Positions 1 to 8,567 of a DNA stretch of 64,000 nt are shown here, in pieces (the stretch's first letter is position 1; each line of letters begins with the position of its first letter). Where the stretch lies: contig CAJPFK010000004.1 in assembly GCA_905339275.1 (NCBI GenBank), forward strand, positions 395,820 through 459,819, given 5' to 3'. The stretch comes from Methylophilaceae bacterium. Lineage in GTDB: Bacteria > Pseudomonadota > Gammaproteobacteria > Burkholderiales > Methylophilaceae. Below the pieces are notes generated by a model that searched no databases, was not told the origin of the DNA, and was given only the letters and a program-made list of their open reading frames with translations. A program made the position numbers and the translations under genes.

Positions 1-987
1 ATCGACATTAACGAATCTCACCGGCCCCGGATACGACTCAAGAAATTTCGGCAGGGTTTCATCGAACCAGCCGACATGCAAGCTGACATTATCCGGCACG
101 GCGGGAATTACGCCGTTGGTGGTGTAACTGCCCTTGGGCTCATGATGCCAAACGTCGGGCAACCCCTCGAAGCTGTCGAATCCATGCACAGGCTGCTTCG
201 CAATTTCGGCAAGCATTCGAATCGAATTACCGAAACGCACGCCGAATTCCAGTACCAACCCCTCCGGATTGGCCTGCGAGAATGCATGGCGGAAAGTCTG
301 GATGGCGCTGCCCGTCACCGGCGGCAGAGGCTTGCAGGAAGACTTGAGATAGTGCCAGGCATCCAGCCTCGCCCGATACAATGATGAAATACGATCGAGC
401 CCTTCAAGGCAGGCGGCTGCATCTTCCGCTGCCCCGGAATAATCCAGCAGCATACCCAACATGAACCGGGCTTCATGATCCCGTGGATTTAATTTCAACG
501 CCTGCTTCAATGCATCGATTGCGGGGTTCAGATTGCTGCTGTCGATCAACGCCGCATGCAGGTTGTAATGGGCATTGGCGTATCGGGAATCCAGCGCAAT
601 GGCATGGCGGTATTGCGTGATGGCCTCATCCAGCGCCCCCTGCTCATGACAGGCCAGGCCCAGATTGCTGAAATACTCCGGGTTTCTGCCATTCAGCCGG
701 ATGGCGCGGCGGCTGTAATCTGCCGCTTCTGCGGTTTGCCCCTGTTGCAGCGCAATCGAGCCGAGCAAATGCCAGGCATCGGCAGCCCTGGCATCCCGGT
801 CCAGTACTTCGCGCCCGATTTTCTCCGCATCGTCGATAAAGCCCTGCCGGAAAAAATTCCAGGCCGCCTGCAAGCTCTGCCGGGAAGTATTCTGTATCGG
901 GTTAGGGTTTAATGCGCAGCATTGCTTGAACTTTTTACCGCTGCCGCAGGGGCAAGGGTCATTCCTGCCTGCTTTTTGATTCGTCAT
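1..987 (-). CDS. SEC-C / TPR / class I SAM methyltransferase, partial at C-terminus
   Basis: The reading frame is open from an ATG at 987 to the window edge (329 codons seen). The N-terminus has a SEC-C zinc motif (DPCPCGSGKKFKQCC). About five tetratricopeptide repeats follow (AWHLLGSIALQQG, YFSNLGLACHEQG, AHYNLHAAL). The visible C-terminal part (LVLEFGVRFGNSIRM, HGFDSFEGLPDVWHHE) resembles Methyltransf_24/TylF-type methyltransferases, where the acidic loop binds SAM. The substrate is unknown. Its start overlaps the upstream toxin stop by 4 bases (ATGA), so it is probably co-transcribed and translationally coupled to the toxin-antitoxin pair, which is odd cargo for such an operon. The domain order is clear; the methyltransferase end lies outside the window. 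Confidence 0.8.
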   Translation of the reverse strand, partial: MTNQKAGRNDPCPCGSGKKFKQCCALNPNPIQNTSRQSLQAAWNFFRQGFIDDAEKIGREVLDRDARAADAWHLLGSIALQQGQTAEAADYSRRAIRLNGRNPEYFSNLGLACHEQGALDEAITQYRHAIALDSRYANAHYNLHAALIDSSNLNPAIDALKQALKLNPRDHEARFMLGMLLDYSGAAEDAAACLEGLDRISSLYRARLDAWHYLKSSCKPLPPVTGSAIQTFRHAFSQANPEGLVLEFGVRFGNSIRMLAEIAKQPVHGFDSFEGLPDVWHHEPKGSYTTNGVIPAVPDNVSLHVGWFDETLPKFLESYPGPVRFVNVD

Positions 988-1256
988 TTTTTATATACGT
1001 CTTTTCGATGCCCTAACCGCAATACCAGTATCCGCAATACGTGATCTTCAATCCTGGCAATAATTCGGTAATCACCCACACGATATTTCCAGAAATCGCC
1101 AAGTTCGGAGCCTGTCAAGGCAGCGCCAATGCTGCGTGGATCTTGCAACTCTGCGACTCTGTGCTGCAGAAAATCGATAAGCCTCAAGGCGGCTTGTCGA
1201 TCAAATTTTTTCAATTCCTTTAGCGCACGCTCTTCAAACTCTATTCGCCAACTCAA
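984..1256 (-). CDS. RelE/ParE-family toxin
   Basis: This 90-residue protein has the RelE/ParE fold pattern: a basic helix (FEERALKELKKF), the core strand DFWKYRVGDYRIIARIED, and the C-terminal LVLRLGHRKDVYKK tail typical of mRNA-cleaving RelE proteins. It starts inside the 3' end of the antitoxin gene (23-base overlap), the usual antitoxin-toxin order. RelE relatives cleave ribosome-bound mRNA and ParE relatives poison gyrase. The conserved Arg/His/Lys-Tyr tail favours RelE, but the target is inferred. Its stop overlaps the ATG of the next gene. Confidence 0.85.
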   Translation of the reverse strand: MSWRIEFEERALKELKKFDRQAALRLIDFLQHRVAELQDPRSIGAALTGSELGDFWKYRVGDYRIIARIEDHVLRILVLRLGHRKDVYKK

Positions 1257-1464
1257 GTTGCGCTCTCACATCTTCAATGGAAAAAGTCTTCGATTTACCT
1301 ACATGTAAGTCTTTAAGCCGACTTTCTGCCAGATAAATATCTTCAAGGTCATCAAGGTATTCAAGAATGGCTTCACGTGCATAGAACGTCTTGCTTCTTC
1401 CTGTCGAGGCTGCCAGTGCAGCGAGGCGCTTCTCGATTTCTTCAGGCAATCTGATCGCCAACAT
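1234..1464 (-). CDS. Ribbon-helix-helix antitoxin of the RelE-type pair
   Basis: This 76-residue protein begins with the ribbon-helix-helix signature MLAIRLPEEIEKRLAALAASTGRS, in which the first strand contacts DNA and the following helices dimerise. The C-terminal tail (SKTFSIEDVRAQLELANRV) would wrap the toxin. This is the DUF6290/RelB-like layout. It is the first gene of the operon, 18 bases downstream of a perfect palindrome (1483-1500) that it probably binds for conditional autoregulation. The start has GAGAG-like purines just upstream. Confidence 0.85.
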   Translation of the reverse strand: MLAIRLPEEIEKRLAALAASTGRSKTFYAREAILEYLDDLEDIYLAESRLKDLHVGKSKTFSIEDVRAQLELANRV

Positions 1465-1482
1465 CTTTCTCTCCAGCCACTT

Positions 1483-1500
1483 TGCTATATATGTATAGCA
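1483..1500. promoter_or_regulatory. Operator palindrome of the toxin-antitoxin operon
   Basis: TGCTATA-TATG-TATAGCA is a perfect 7-base inverted repeat just upstream of the antitoxin ATG. RHH antitoxins commonly bind such AT-rich palindromes. Binding is inferred. Confidence 0.65.
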
Positions 1501-1527
1501 AGTATATCCCTTTTAACCTGACGGACA

Positions 1528-1557
1528 AATAAAAAACGGCACCCGAAGGTGCCGTTT
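1528..1557 (-). terminator. Rho-independent terminator of the porin gene
   Basis: Read on the minus strand: a 10-base-pair stem (AAACGGCACC / GGTGCCGTTT) closed by a stable UUCG tetraloop, then a T-run. It lies 84 bases beyond the porin stop and separates it from the toxin-antitoxin operon. Confidence 0.85.
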
Positions 1558-1581
1558 CAAGCTTTGTCTTCTTCCTGTCGC

Positions 1582-1635
1582 GCCGGATAAATCCGGCATC
1601 CCAGGTTTGACGAGATTGCGGGCTTGACCCGCAAT
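1582..1635. repeat. Intergenic palindromic repeat
   Basis: Two adjoining perfect inverted repeats lie in the porin 3' untranslated region: GCCGGAT-AA-ATCCGGC (1582-1597) and ATTGCGGG-CTTGA-CCCGCAAT (1615-1635). The second, with its trailing ATGAC, resembles a segment at 36414-36438, suggesting a dispersed intergenic repeat family. Confidence 0.55.
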
Positions 1636-1641
1636 GACATC

Positions 1642-2856
1642 CTAGAAGAACAGGATTGCGCCCAATGACAGGGTCTTAGCCTTGCCGTCGAAGTTAGTGT
1701 CATCATCTTCCAGTTTCTGGTGAGTGTATTCAGCCACCAGATTCAGGCTCTTGGTCAGAGGATGATAAGCGCCAATGATCCAGGACTTGTTCTCGAGGTC
1801 GAAACCACCGCTAACATCGCTCTCGGAACGGCTGATACCGTAGGAAGCGCCCAGCTTGGTGCCAACGCCTGGCAGAACGTAAGTTGCTTGTACGTAGCCG
1901 CCATCATCATCAGTTTCTTGACCACCGAGGAACTGTAGACCACCCAAGAAGGAGTTGTTCAGGATGCTTTGAGAATCCAGACCCTTGCCATTGTAGTAGT
2001 AACCAACCAGGTTCAGGCCACCGAAACCAACTTTACCGCCCAGTTCCCAACCACGCGATGTATAGCTATCAAACTGAGATGCAAGAACTGCAACCACAGT
2101 ACCAAAAGTTGGAGAAGCCGGATCCAAGTCAAATACTTGGGTAGCTGGAGAGTCCGCACCATCATGCTTCTGGCTTACAAAACCTGCCCAGACCTTACCT
2201 GCTACGTCACCAGCCCATTCGTAAGCTACCTTGCCTTCGAAGCCCATGTCGTTACGGTCATGACCTGCTGCACCGTTGGTCCATGGCTCACGCAGGCCAA
2301 CTGCGAAACTGAAACCATTCCAATTTGGAGAGGCATAGCTGATTTGGCCAATCCAGTCAGCATAGATGTAACCGGAACCGATACGGCCCAGGGTGGAGCT
2401 TTCCAGGTTGTAGTTTTGACCAACACCGACGCCTAACAGAGTCATGTCGGACAGGATAGCATCGGAACCGAAGATACCCAGATCACGACCCAGCTTGATG
2501 GTACCCCAGGAAGCATCGCCAAAAGTCATGAATGCTTGACGAATGTTCAGGGTGTTGTTGCCGGCTGCGGATTGGGTACCGGAGTTACCTCCAGTAAAGA
2601 ATGTGAACTGGAATGCGATATCCAGGTCGTTTTGACGAGTCTTGCCACCTACGCCCAATGCGGATGGCAGCAGACCGGTAGATACGTCGTTAATTTTGTC
2701 TTCAACACCAGGACTGCTCAGGTCACCAGACAGCTTGGTATGTTGATAGAAAGTGTTAACATTACCACCGATATCAATGGTCCAGTCACCCGCTGGAATG
2801 GTGATACCAGCGTTTGCAGCAGAAGCGCCGAATGCCATTACTGCACCTGCAATCAT
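1642..2856 (-). CDS. Gram-negative outer-membrane porin (start uncertain)
   Basis: This ~404-residue porin has alternating amphipathic strands, many aromatic girdle residues and a terminal aromatic (LSLGAILFF), the signal for BAM insertion. The mature protein probably begins after ASAANA (GITIPAGDWTIDIGGNVNTF). The only ATG, at 2856, gives a signal peptide with no positively charged n-region and no ribosome-binding site. The frame stays open upstream through NKSYRYENS, a plausible basic n-region, but reaches no ATG before running into the recombinase gene ending at 2943. The 5' end therefore looks replaced or damaged at about 2884, so expression is doubtful. The porin family is certain; the start is not. 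Confidence 0.8.
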   Translation of the reverse strand: MIAGAVMAFGASAANAGITIPAGDWTIDIGGNVNTFYQHTKLSGDLSSPGVEDKINDVSTGLLPSALGVGGKTRQNDLDIAFQFTFFTGGNSGTQSAAGNNTLNIRQAFMTFGDASWGTIKLGRDLGIFGSDAILSDMTLLGVGVGQNYNLESSTLGRIGSGYIYADWIGQISYASPNWNGFSFAVGLREPWTNGAAGHDRNDMGFEGKVAYEWAGDVAGKVWAGFVSQKHDGADSPATQVFDLDPASPTFGTVVAVLASQFDSYTSRGWELGGKVGFGGLNLVGYYYNGKGLDSQSILNNSFLGGLQFLGGQETDDDGGYVQATYVLPGVGTKLGASYGISRSESDVSGGFDLENKSWIIGAYHPLTKSLNLVAEYTHQKLEDDDTNFDGKAKTLSLGAILFF

Positions 2857-2942
2857 GCTGTTTTCGTATCTGTATGATTTATTTAAGAAAAGAACTGGAT
2901 AAAAAATAGTCGAATTTTTATCCGGTTTGTGTTTCTGAGAAG

Positions 2943-4175
2943 CTAGTTTTTAATGGAATTTTCTAAATAATCACTCCACCATTGCATCATTTTTATTCGT
3001 TCATCCATGTAATTTGCGCGGTTATATGCGCGCCTTATTTCGTTGGGTTCGCAGTGGGCAAGCTGCCTTTCGATGGCATCCGGCCTGAAGCCGTGCTCAT
3101 TAAGTACGGTGCTCGCCAGGGCCCTGAATCCGTGAGCGGTCATTCGTCCTTTGTAACCTAGCGAATAGAGCGCTTCCAGCAATCTATTGCTGTGTATTGG
3201 CATATCGGGCAACCTGCCTTTGAATATATATTCCGAATGGTTGCTTAGAGGCTTCAGTCGTTTTAATTTTTGAATGGCTTGTACGGATAAAGGGACAATA
3301 TGCTCAATTCTCATCTTCATGCGTTCGGCGGGTATTCTCCATAACGCTCTCTCCCAATCGATCTCATTCCATTTCGCGTATATCAGCTCACTTTTCCTGA
3401 CAAAGGTCATGGCCAGTAACTGCAATGCGTATTTTGTAATTTCGTCGCCACGTTCGTCATATTTCTCGATAGCCGTCATTAATTCAGGAATTTCTTCAAT
3501 TCCAATGGCTTTCTGGTGAACGGTCGTGTGTGGATGAAGCGCTACTGACAACCCAATCGTAATGTCATGCTTGCAGATGCCTGTGGCAATCGCGTAGCGC
3601 CACAATTGCCGGCAGTCACTGAGGGCGCGATGGGCGATGTTATAGGCTTTGCGAGCCTCTATTTTCTGGATGATGGCCAATAAGTCCTGCGCTTTGATGC
3701 TGGCGAACCTTTTCTTTGCCAGATACGGGAGCAGATTGTTGACCAGCCTGCGTTCAACTTCTGTTGCATGGTGTTTTGACCAAAGCGGAGTTTTTCTTTC
3801 CAGCCAGTCTGCTGCAACTTTCTCAAAGTGGTCTGCCCCGGTTTTTGCAAGTCGGGCCAGATTGGAATCAAGGCAGGCAGGATGTTTCTGAAGATGGCTC
3901 GGGTGTTGATATTTTTTTAAGATGATCTGTTCATAAAATATTTTTGCTTTTTCGTACGCTTCCAGTTTGTTCTCTGTTTTGCAACTGTGCCTGTATGTTG
4001 TCCCATGCTCAAAATACATGGCCTGCCAATACGGGGAGGCATTATTTAAATAAACCTTCAATTTCCTTGGATAGTTTGGAACCGATGTCATCGTGCCAGG
4101 TATTGCCGCAGTTTTATGACGTGGAGAAGATGAAATGAGATTGGTTAGTGTATTTTTATTAAAATTATGTTTCAT
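2943..4175 (-). CDS. Tyrosine recombinase / phage-type integrase
   Basis: This 410-residue site-specific recombinase has an N-terminal DNA-binding part, then a core-binding helical domain (about residues 110-210). The catalytic domain shows R (FVRKSELIYAKW), H-x-x-R (AHGFRALAST), H (LAHCEPNEIR) and the terminal tyrosine region (RRAYNRANYMDERIKMM). The layout resembles P4/CP4-type integrases, although a clear DUF4102 arm-binding domain is not visible. It stands alone: no phage genes or excisionase surround it. Its 3' end directly abuts the start-less porin, so it may be the remnant of an integration or rearrangement that cut off the porin's promoter and start. Confidence 0.9.
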   Translation of the reverse strand: MKHNFNKNTLTNLISSSPRHKTAAIPGTMTSVPNYPRKLKVYLNNASPYWQAMYFEHGTTYRHSCKTENKLEAYEKAKIFYEQIILKKYQHPSHLQKHPACLDSNLARLAKTGADHFEKVAADWLERKTPLWSKHHATEVERRLVNNLLPYLAKKRFASIKAQDLLAIIQKIEARKAYNIAHRALSDCRQLWRYAIATGICKHDITIGLSVALHPHTTVHQKAIGIEEIPELMTAIEKYDERGDEITKYALQLLAMTFVRKSELIYAKWNEIDWERALWRIPAERMKMRIEHIVPLSVQAIQKLKRLKPLSNHSEYIFKGRLPDMPIHSNRLLEALYSLGYKGRMTAHGFRALASTVLNEHGFRPDAIERQLAHCEPNEIRRAYNRANYMDERIKMMQWWSDYLENSIKN

Positions 4176-4645
4176 GAATCAAGTTTATGATGATTGCCAA
4201 GTTGCGGACAGCAGCAGATAAGTTATTGAACGTGTTTTTTAATCTAATTTCAACTCGACTACTATTCGACTACTTTGGGAAGCGATGATGCGGAGATGGC
4301 TTTCAGGCAAAGCATGAAGCATGCGCTAAAAGTAGCATTTAGACCGTCGGGCCCGGAATGCAAGTGCAGAAAAAACCGGGAATATCTGAAACTATTTTCA
4401 TCATGGAGGCCTCTGCAGAATAATATCCGGTTGCCAGCTCATTGGCCTGACGGGTACGTCTGTATACTGGCATGGTGTTGGGATATACTCAATGCGGCCA
4501 AAAGCGCGGCGGAAGCCGCAATAGGCGGTTTTTGTTTCTGTTTGGCATGGTTATTGGACGGGCCGGGATTACGTGATTGTCAGTATTGGTCAAGGGCCGT
4601 ACCGCGCCATTCAAATTTTACAGTTCGGATAGAATAGGAGTCTCC
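4176..4645. other. Non-coding stretch upstream of the recombinase and Sel1 genes
   Basis: No convincing gene is seen here. It lies between divergent genes and should hold both promoters. A GCGGC-GGAA-GCCGC hairpin sits at 4506-4519 with a T-run eight bases later, not a clean terminator. No copy of the missing porin 5' end was found by eye. Confidence 0.5.
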
Positions 4646-5365
4646 TTGAAAAATATCATGTTTGCATTTTCGGGCTTTGCATTTCTGATGGCCCTCATGC
4701 AGCCTCTTAACGCTGCAACGCTTGAAGAGGCTATGGCCGCTGCAAAGGCAACGGACTACAAAACGGCTGCAACCATTTATCAGGAGCTTGCCGGGAAAGG
4801 CGATGCCAAGGCGCAATATAACCTCGGGTTAATGTACTTCCGCGGTGACGGTGTCGAGCAGAGCTACCAGGAGGCTGCCAAATGGCACCGCATGGCAGCG
4901 GAGCAAGGCTACGCCGATGCGCAGTACAGCCTGGCTGCGATGCATTTCAATCGCGATATTCCGACCGAAGACTATGCGGAAGCTGCCGGCTGGTACAAAA
5001 AAGCGGCTGAACAGGGGCACGTCAAATCCATGTTGAATCTGGGTATTTTGTATTTCCGCGGAGATATTTTCGAGCAGAACCTGGAAGAATCGGTGAAATG
5101 GTATTTGAAAGCTGCAGAAGCAGGAAATGCCGAAGCGCAGTTCAATCTGGGCAACATGTACACCAGGGGCCTTGGCGTGCCTGAGGATATTGTGCGCGGC
5201 ACGATGTGGATTCTGGTCTCCATTGAAAATCCCGATGTCGGCAGGCGGATTGTCAGCAAGACCAAAGTGGCCAATTTCAATGCGTACAAAATGACCGAAG
5301 AACAAAAAGCGCAAACCAGGGCGCTGGCAAACGAATGTAATGCGAAGAAATACAAAGGCTGCTGA
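4646..5365 (+). CDS. Secreted Sel1-repeat (SLR) protein
   Basis: The TTG at 4646 is chosen as start because AGGAG lies five bases upstream and it yields a good signal peptide (KNIMFAFSGFAFLMALMQPLNA), giving 239 residues. Four or more Sel1-like repeats follow (AQYNLGLMYFRGDGVEQSYQ, AQYSLAAMHFNRDI, SMLNLGILYFRGDIFEQN, AQFNLGNMYTRGLGVPED). Sel1 repeats form alpha-solenoid protein-binding scaffolds, so a periplasmic adaptor role is likely. The partner is unknown. It is monocistronic and ends in the bidirectional terminator at 5399-5425. Confidence 0.85.
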   Translation: MKNIMFAFSGFAFLMALMQPLNAATLEEAMAAAKATDYKTAATIYQELAGKGDAKAQYNLGLMYFRGDGVEQSYQEAAKWHRMAAEQGYADAQYSLAAMHFNRDIPTEDYAEAAGWYKKAAEQGHVKSMLNLGILYFRGDIFEQNLEESVKWYLKAAEAGNAEAQFNLGNMYTRGLGVPEDIVRGTMWILVSIENPDVGRRIVSKTKVANFNAYKMTEEQKAQTRALANECNAKKYKGC

Positions 5366-5398
5366 TATTGCTGCGTATTTAATAATTGAGCATTAAAT

Positions 5399-5425
5399 AA
5401 AAAGCCGGTGTCTTGCCGGCTTTTT
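5399..5425. terminator. Bidirectional terminator between convergent genes
   Basis: AAAAAGCCGG-TGTCTTG-CCGGCTTTTT forms a stem with A- and T-runs on opposite sides, serving both the Sel1 gene and the converging GIY-YIG gene. Confidence 0.85.
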
Positions 5426-5431
5426 ATCTGA

Positions 5432-5683
5432 TTAATTCCCGGACCGGAAAAAATCCAGCTTTTTGTCCCGTGGGGTTTTCTTGAGTCTGGCTTCTGCCAT
5501 GGAGGCCGTTGAACGATCGGCGTAGGGTTTTGTGGCAACGATACGCAAGGGAGGATTGGCGCGGGTATACTTTGCGCCGCGACCTGACTGGTGTGCACGA
5601 AACCTTGACTCGAGGTCAGTGGTGATGCCTGCGTAGTAACTGCCGCCTTGGCATTCAAGCAGATATAAATGCCATTGCATCAC
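5432..5683 (-). CDS. GIY-YIG endonuclease-superfamily protein (UPF0213/YhbQ-like)
   Basis: This 82-83 residue single-domain protein shows the family pattern WHLYLLECQGGSYYAGIT, with the two aromatic motifs that replace GIY and YIG. It continues with ESRFRAHQSGRGAKYTRANPP and a catalytic-type Glu in SMAEARLKKTPRDKK. Its length matches UPF0213 proteins, small predicted nucleases with no settled function. Two adjacent ATGs are possible starts. It converges on the Sel1 gene across a shared terminator. Confidence 0.85.
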   Translation of the reverse strand: MMQWHLYLLECQGGSYYAGITTDLESRFRAHQSGRGAKYTRANPPLRIVATKPYADRSTASMAEARLKKTPRDKKLDFFRSGN

Positions 5684-5714
5684 TATCTTTCAAAGATGAT
5701 CAGTTGTTTGCAGC

Positions 5715-5924
5715 TCAATAATCGGCACTGCGTCCAGTTGAATACCCGGAAGCATCATTCTGCCATTCGCCACAGCGGTCACATCGATGATCCTGCATCG
5801 TTTTGCACAAGGTCAGCTTGTCATGCCCGCAAGCATGACATACATGGGCTACTGGAGCTTTGGCGTGTGTTTCGTGGTGCTCCTGGGCTACTCTGGTACT
5901 GCCTAATCCGTACTTGTTGTCCAT
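5715..5924 (-). CDS. Small zinc-ribbon protein
   Basis: Starting at the ATG at 5924, preceded by GGAG nine bases upstream, this encodes 69 residues (MDNKYGLGSTRV...). Two cysteine pairs (CHACG and CDRCG, 16 residues apart) form a probable zinc ribbon. The longer reading frame upstream is not favoured because only this start has a ribosome-binding site. The function is unknown. It lies downstream of and divergent from yjbQ. Confidence 0.6.
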   Translation of the reverse strand: MDNKYGLGSTRVAQEHHETHAKAPVAHVCHACGHDKLTLCKTMQDHRCDRCGEWQNDASGYSTGRSADY

Positions 5925-6146
5925 GGGCAAAATCTCCACACAGGCGAGGCATTCAACGTTAACACGTATCGTTATCTTAATCGTCCGGGCAAATATATCA
6001 ACTCCATTTTTAGTGGCGCGCCACACTTTGGAAGCGGTAAATGCCGATTCCTGCCCGCCTTGGTACATACATGTTTTTTCCAGGCGTTATAATTCCATTA
6101 AATCCTGCCGTTATTCGTCACCATCTATTTAGAGGGGTCATGCAAC

Positions 6147-6566
6147 ATGAAAAGTTATCGCAAGGAACTCTGGTTCAACCCGCCCACCCGGGTCGCGTTT
6201 ATCAACATCACACCGCAGGTGCGTGAATGCCTGCATGAAAGCGGCGTTCGGGAGGGTTTTGCGCTGGTCAATGCAATGCATATTACCGCCAGCGTCTTCA
6301 TCAACGATGACGAATCCGGCCTGCACCACGATTATCGTGAATGGCTGGAGCGCCTGGCGCCCCATGAACCGATCCGTAACTATCGCCATAACGATACCGG
6401 CGAAGACAACGCCGATGCCCATATGAAAAGACAGGTCATGGGACGCGAGGTGGTGGTGGCGATTACCAACGGCCAACTGGATTTCGGCCCATGGGAGCAG
6501 ATTTTCTACGGCGAGTTCGATGGCCGCCGGAAGAAGCGCGTACTGGTCAAGATTATCGGCGAATAG
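6147..6566 (+). CDS. yjbQ: YjbQ/UPF0047 family protein
   Basis: This 139-residue protein matches the YjbQ family: the [20 protein letters not shown] core, the [19 protein letters not shown] segment with conserved acidic/His residues, and the C-terminal [19 protein letters not shown] strand. The family has been linked to promiscuous thiamine-phosphate synthesis, but the physiological role is unsettled. Length and motifs are complete. It stands alone upstream of trhP, in the same direction. Confidence 0.88.
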   Translation: MKSYRKELWFNPPTRVAFINITPQVRECLHESGVREGFALVNAMHITASVFINDDESGLHHDYREWLERLAPHEPIRNYRHNDTGEDNADAHMKRQVMGREVVVAITNGQLDFGPWEQIFYGEFDGRRKKRVLVKIIGE

Positions 6567-6670
6567 TTTCGCTTTGCCTGGGTTTGCTTTTGCATCGGCT
6601 ACGCATGTGTTTGGTGTGTTCACCTGGCATGAAGCCGTGTTGATTTGAAGTGTGTTGAATTAAGGTGTTT

Positions 6671-8017
6671 ATGAAGATTCCTGAATTGCTCGCCCCCGCA
6701 GGGGATATGGACCGCATGCGGACGGCTTTCGATTATGGCGCGGATGCCGTCTATGCCGGCCAGCCGCGTTACAGCCTGCGTGTGCGCAATAATGGCTTTG
6801 GCATGGTGCAGCTCGCTGAAGGCATTGCCGAGGCGCACCGGCGCGGCAAGAAGTTTTTTGTGGCAAGCAACATCTCGCCGCACAATACCAAAGTCAAAAC
6901 CTACATGGCCGACATGGCGCCAGTCATTGCCATGCAGCCGGATGCGCTGATCATGTCGGACCCCGGCTTGATCATGATGGTGCGCGAAAAGTGGCCGGAA
7001 ATGCCGGTTCATCTTTCGGTACAGGCCAACACGGTGAACTATGCAACGGTGAAGTTCTGGCAGAGCCTGGGCTTGACTCGCGTTATTCTGTCGCGCGAAC
7101 TGTCGCTCGATGAAATCGAGGAAATCCGCCAGCAATGCCCCGATATGGAACTGGAAGTGTTCGTGCACGGCGCGCTCTGCATCGCCTATTCAGGCCGCTG
7201 CCTGCTTTCCGGCTACTTCAATCATCGCGACCCGAACCAGGGAACCTGCACGAATTCCTGCCGCTGGGATTACAAGGTGCATGATGCCGCCGAAGACCCT
7301 GCCGGGGTGATCCGCCTCAACGAGTTTAATTTCAAGGCCGAGATGGAACAATCCGGCTTGTCGGGATGCGGCAGCATGCAGCGCCATCCCGAGGCGGACA
7401 AGGTTTACCTGATCGAGGAAAAAGGCCGCCCCGGAGAGCTGTTGCCCATCATGGAAGACGAGCACGGCACCTATATCATGAACAGCAAGGATCTGCGCGC
7501 GATCGAACACGTCGAGCGGCTGACGAAAATGGGGATCGACTCTCTGAAAATCGAAGGCCGCACCAAGTCCCGCTATTATGTGGCACGTACCTGCCAGAAC
7601 TATCGCAAGGCCATCGATGATGCGCTTGCCGGGCGTCCTTTCAATATGAGCCTGCTGGGGGAACTGGAGAATCTGGCCAATCGCGGCTATACCGACGGTT
7701 TCTACCAGCGGCATCATACGGCAGAGCACCAGAACTACATGCAGGGACATTCGAAATCCAACCGCAGCCTTTATGTGGGGGACATCGTTGCCTACGACCC
7801 GGATCAGGGGCTGGCCGACATTGCCGTGAAAAACCGCTTTGCCCTGGGTGATCGTCTGCAGATCATTAAACCCGACGGCAACCGTGAAATGGTGGTGGAA
7901 ACCATGTTCGATAAAAAAGGCCAGCCGGTCAGCGAAGCAGCAGGCAGCGGAATTTTCGTCCGCCTGCCGATTGCCGCCGGAAACTTTGATAATGCGATGG
8001 TGGCGCGCTGTCTGTAG
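6671..8017 (+). CDS. trhP: tRNA 5-hydroxyuridine synthesis protein TrhP (peptidase U32 family)
   Basis: The ATG at 6671 (AAGG five bases upstream) is preferred over the in-frame GTG at 6665. The ~448-residue protein has the U32 barrel (ELLAPAGDMDRMRTAFDYGADAVYAG) and the YegQ cysteine signature (SGRCLLSGYFNHRD...GTCTNSCRW), probably an iron-sulfur ligand set. This is followed by the C-terminal RNA-binding-like domain. In E. coli YegQ/TrhP makes 5-hydroxyuridine at the tRNA wobble position with prephenate as donor. Despite the peptidase name it is not expected to be a protease. A strong hairpin follows at 8017-8039. Confidence 0.9.
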   Translation: MKIPELLAPAGDMDRMRTAFDYGADAVYAGQPRYSLRVRNNGFGMVQLAEGIAEAHRRGKKFFVASNISPHNTKVKTYMADMAPVIAMQPDALIMSDPGLIMMVREKWPEMPVHLSVQANTVNYATVKFWQSLGLTRVILSRELSLDEIEEIRQQCPDMELEVFVHGALCIAYSGRCLLSGYFNHRDPNQGTCTNSCRWDYKVHDAAEDPAGVIRLNEFNFKAEMEQSGLSGCGSMQRHPEADKVYLIEEKGRPGELLPIMEDEHGTYIMNSKDLRAIEHVERLTKMGIDSLKIEGRTKSRYYVARTCQNYRKAIDDALAGRPFNMSLLGELENLANRGYTDGFYQRHHTAEHQNYMQGHSKSNRSLYVGDIVAYDPDQGLADIAVKNRFALGDRLQIIKPDGNREMVVETMFDKKGQPVSEAAGSGIFVRLPIAAGNFDNAMVARCL

Positions 8018-8039
8018 GGGAACCGGCTAGCGGTTCCCC
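8017..8039. terminator. Hairpin between convergent trhP and CBS genes
   Basis: GGGGAACCG-GCTAG-CGGTTCCCC is a perfect 9-base-pair stem immediately after the trhP stop. It has no T-run, so it may be a 3'-end stabiliser rather than a true intrinsic terminator. Confidence 0.5.
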
Positions 8040-8050
8040 GGGATTCGCTG

Positions 8051-8482
8051 TCAGCCCTGAATATAGCTTTCCAGTTGCTTGATCAGGAATTGCTGATAGG
8101 CAATCGTCTCTTTCACCAGGTCGCCGATCGAAAGCACGCCAATCACTTTTTCATTTTCAATTACCGGCAAGTGGCGAATGCGCTTGCCGGACATCAGCTC
8201 CATGCACTCATCGACCAGTTGATCCGGCGTGACGGTGATGACCGTGGTGGACATGACTTCCTGGATTTTCGTCGTTCTGGAAGTTTTGCCCTTCAAGGCC
8301 ACCTCGCGCGCATAGTCGCGTTCGGAAAAAATACCCGCGAGATGGCCGCTGCCATCAATCACGACCAGGGCCCCCACCCGTTTTTCCGCCATGACCAGCA
8401 ATGCATCGTAAACAATCGAATCGGGTGTGACAGAGAGTACCTCATGGCCTTTGGATTCGAGTAATTGTCTAACGGTTTTCAT
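8051..8482 (-). CDS. Tandem CBS-domain protein
   Basis: The ATG at 8482 is chosen because GGAGGAG lies just upstream. The 143-residue protein is two CBS domains (about residues 7-65 and 75-133: MAEKRVGALVVIDGSGHLAGIFSERDY and ELMSGKRIRHLPVIENEKVIGVLSIGDLV), ending YQQFLIKQLESYIQG. CBS pairs bind adenine nucleotides as energy or redox sensors. Stand-alone proteins of this type are common in Proteobacteria and have no known partner. Ends face to face with trhP. Confidence 0.87.
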   Translation of the reverse strand: MKTVRQLLESKGHEVLSVTPDSIVYDALLVMAEKRVGALVVIDGSGHLAGIFSERDYAREVALKGKTSRTTKIQEVMSTTVITVTPDQLVDECMELMSGKRIRHLPVIENEKVIGVLSIGDLVKETIAYQQFLIKQLESYIQG

Positions 8483-8567
8483 ATGCTCCTCCGTCTTGTG
8501 ATTTTTGTTTTGGCAATGCTCAATGAAAATATACACCTGTTTTAGCGAGGACTAAAATCTTGATTAC

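Noticed and set aside
4275..4637. 120-codon plus frame between recombinase and Sel1 genes
   Set aside because: Cysteine/tryptophan-rich, overlaps the Sel1 ribosome-binding region, no start signal, no family.
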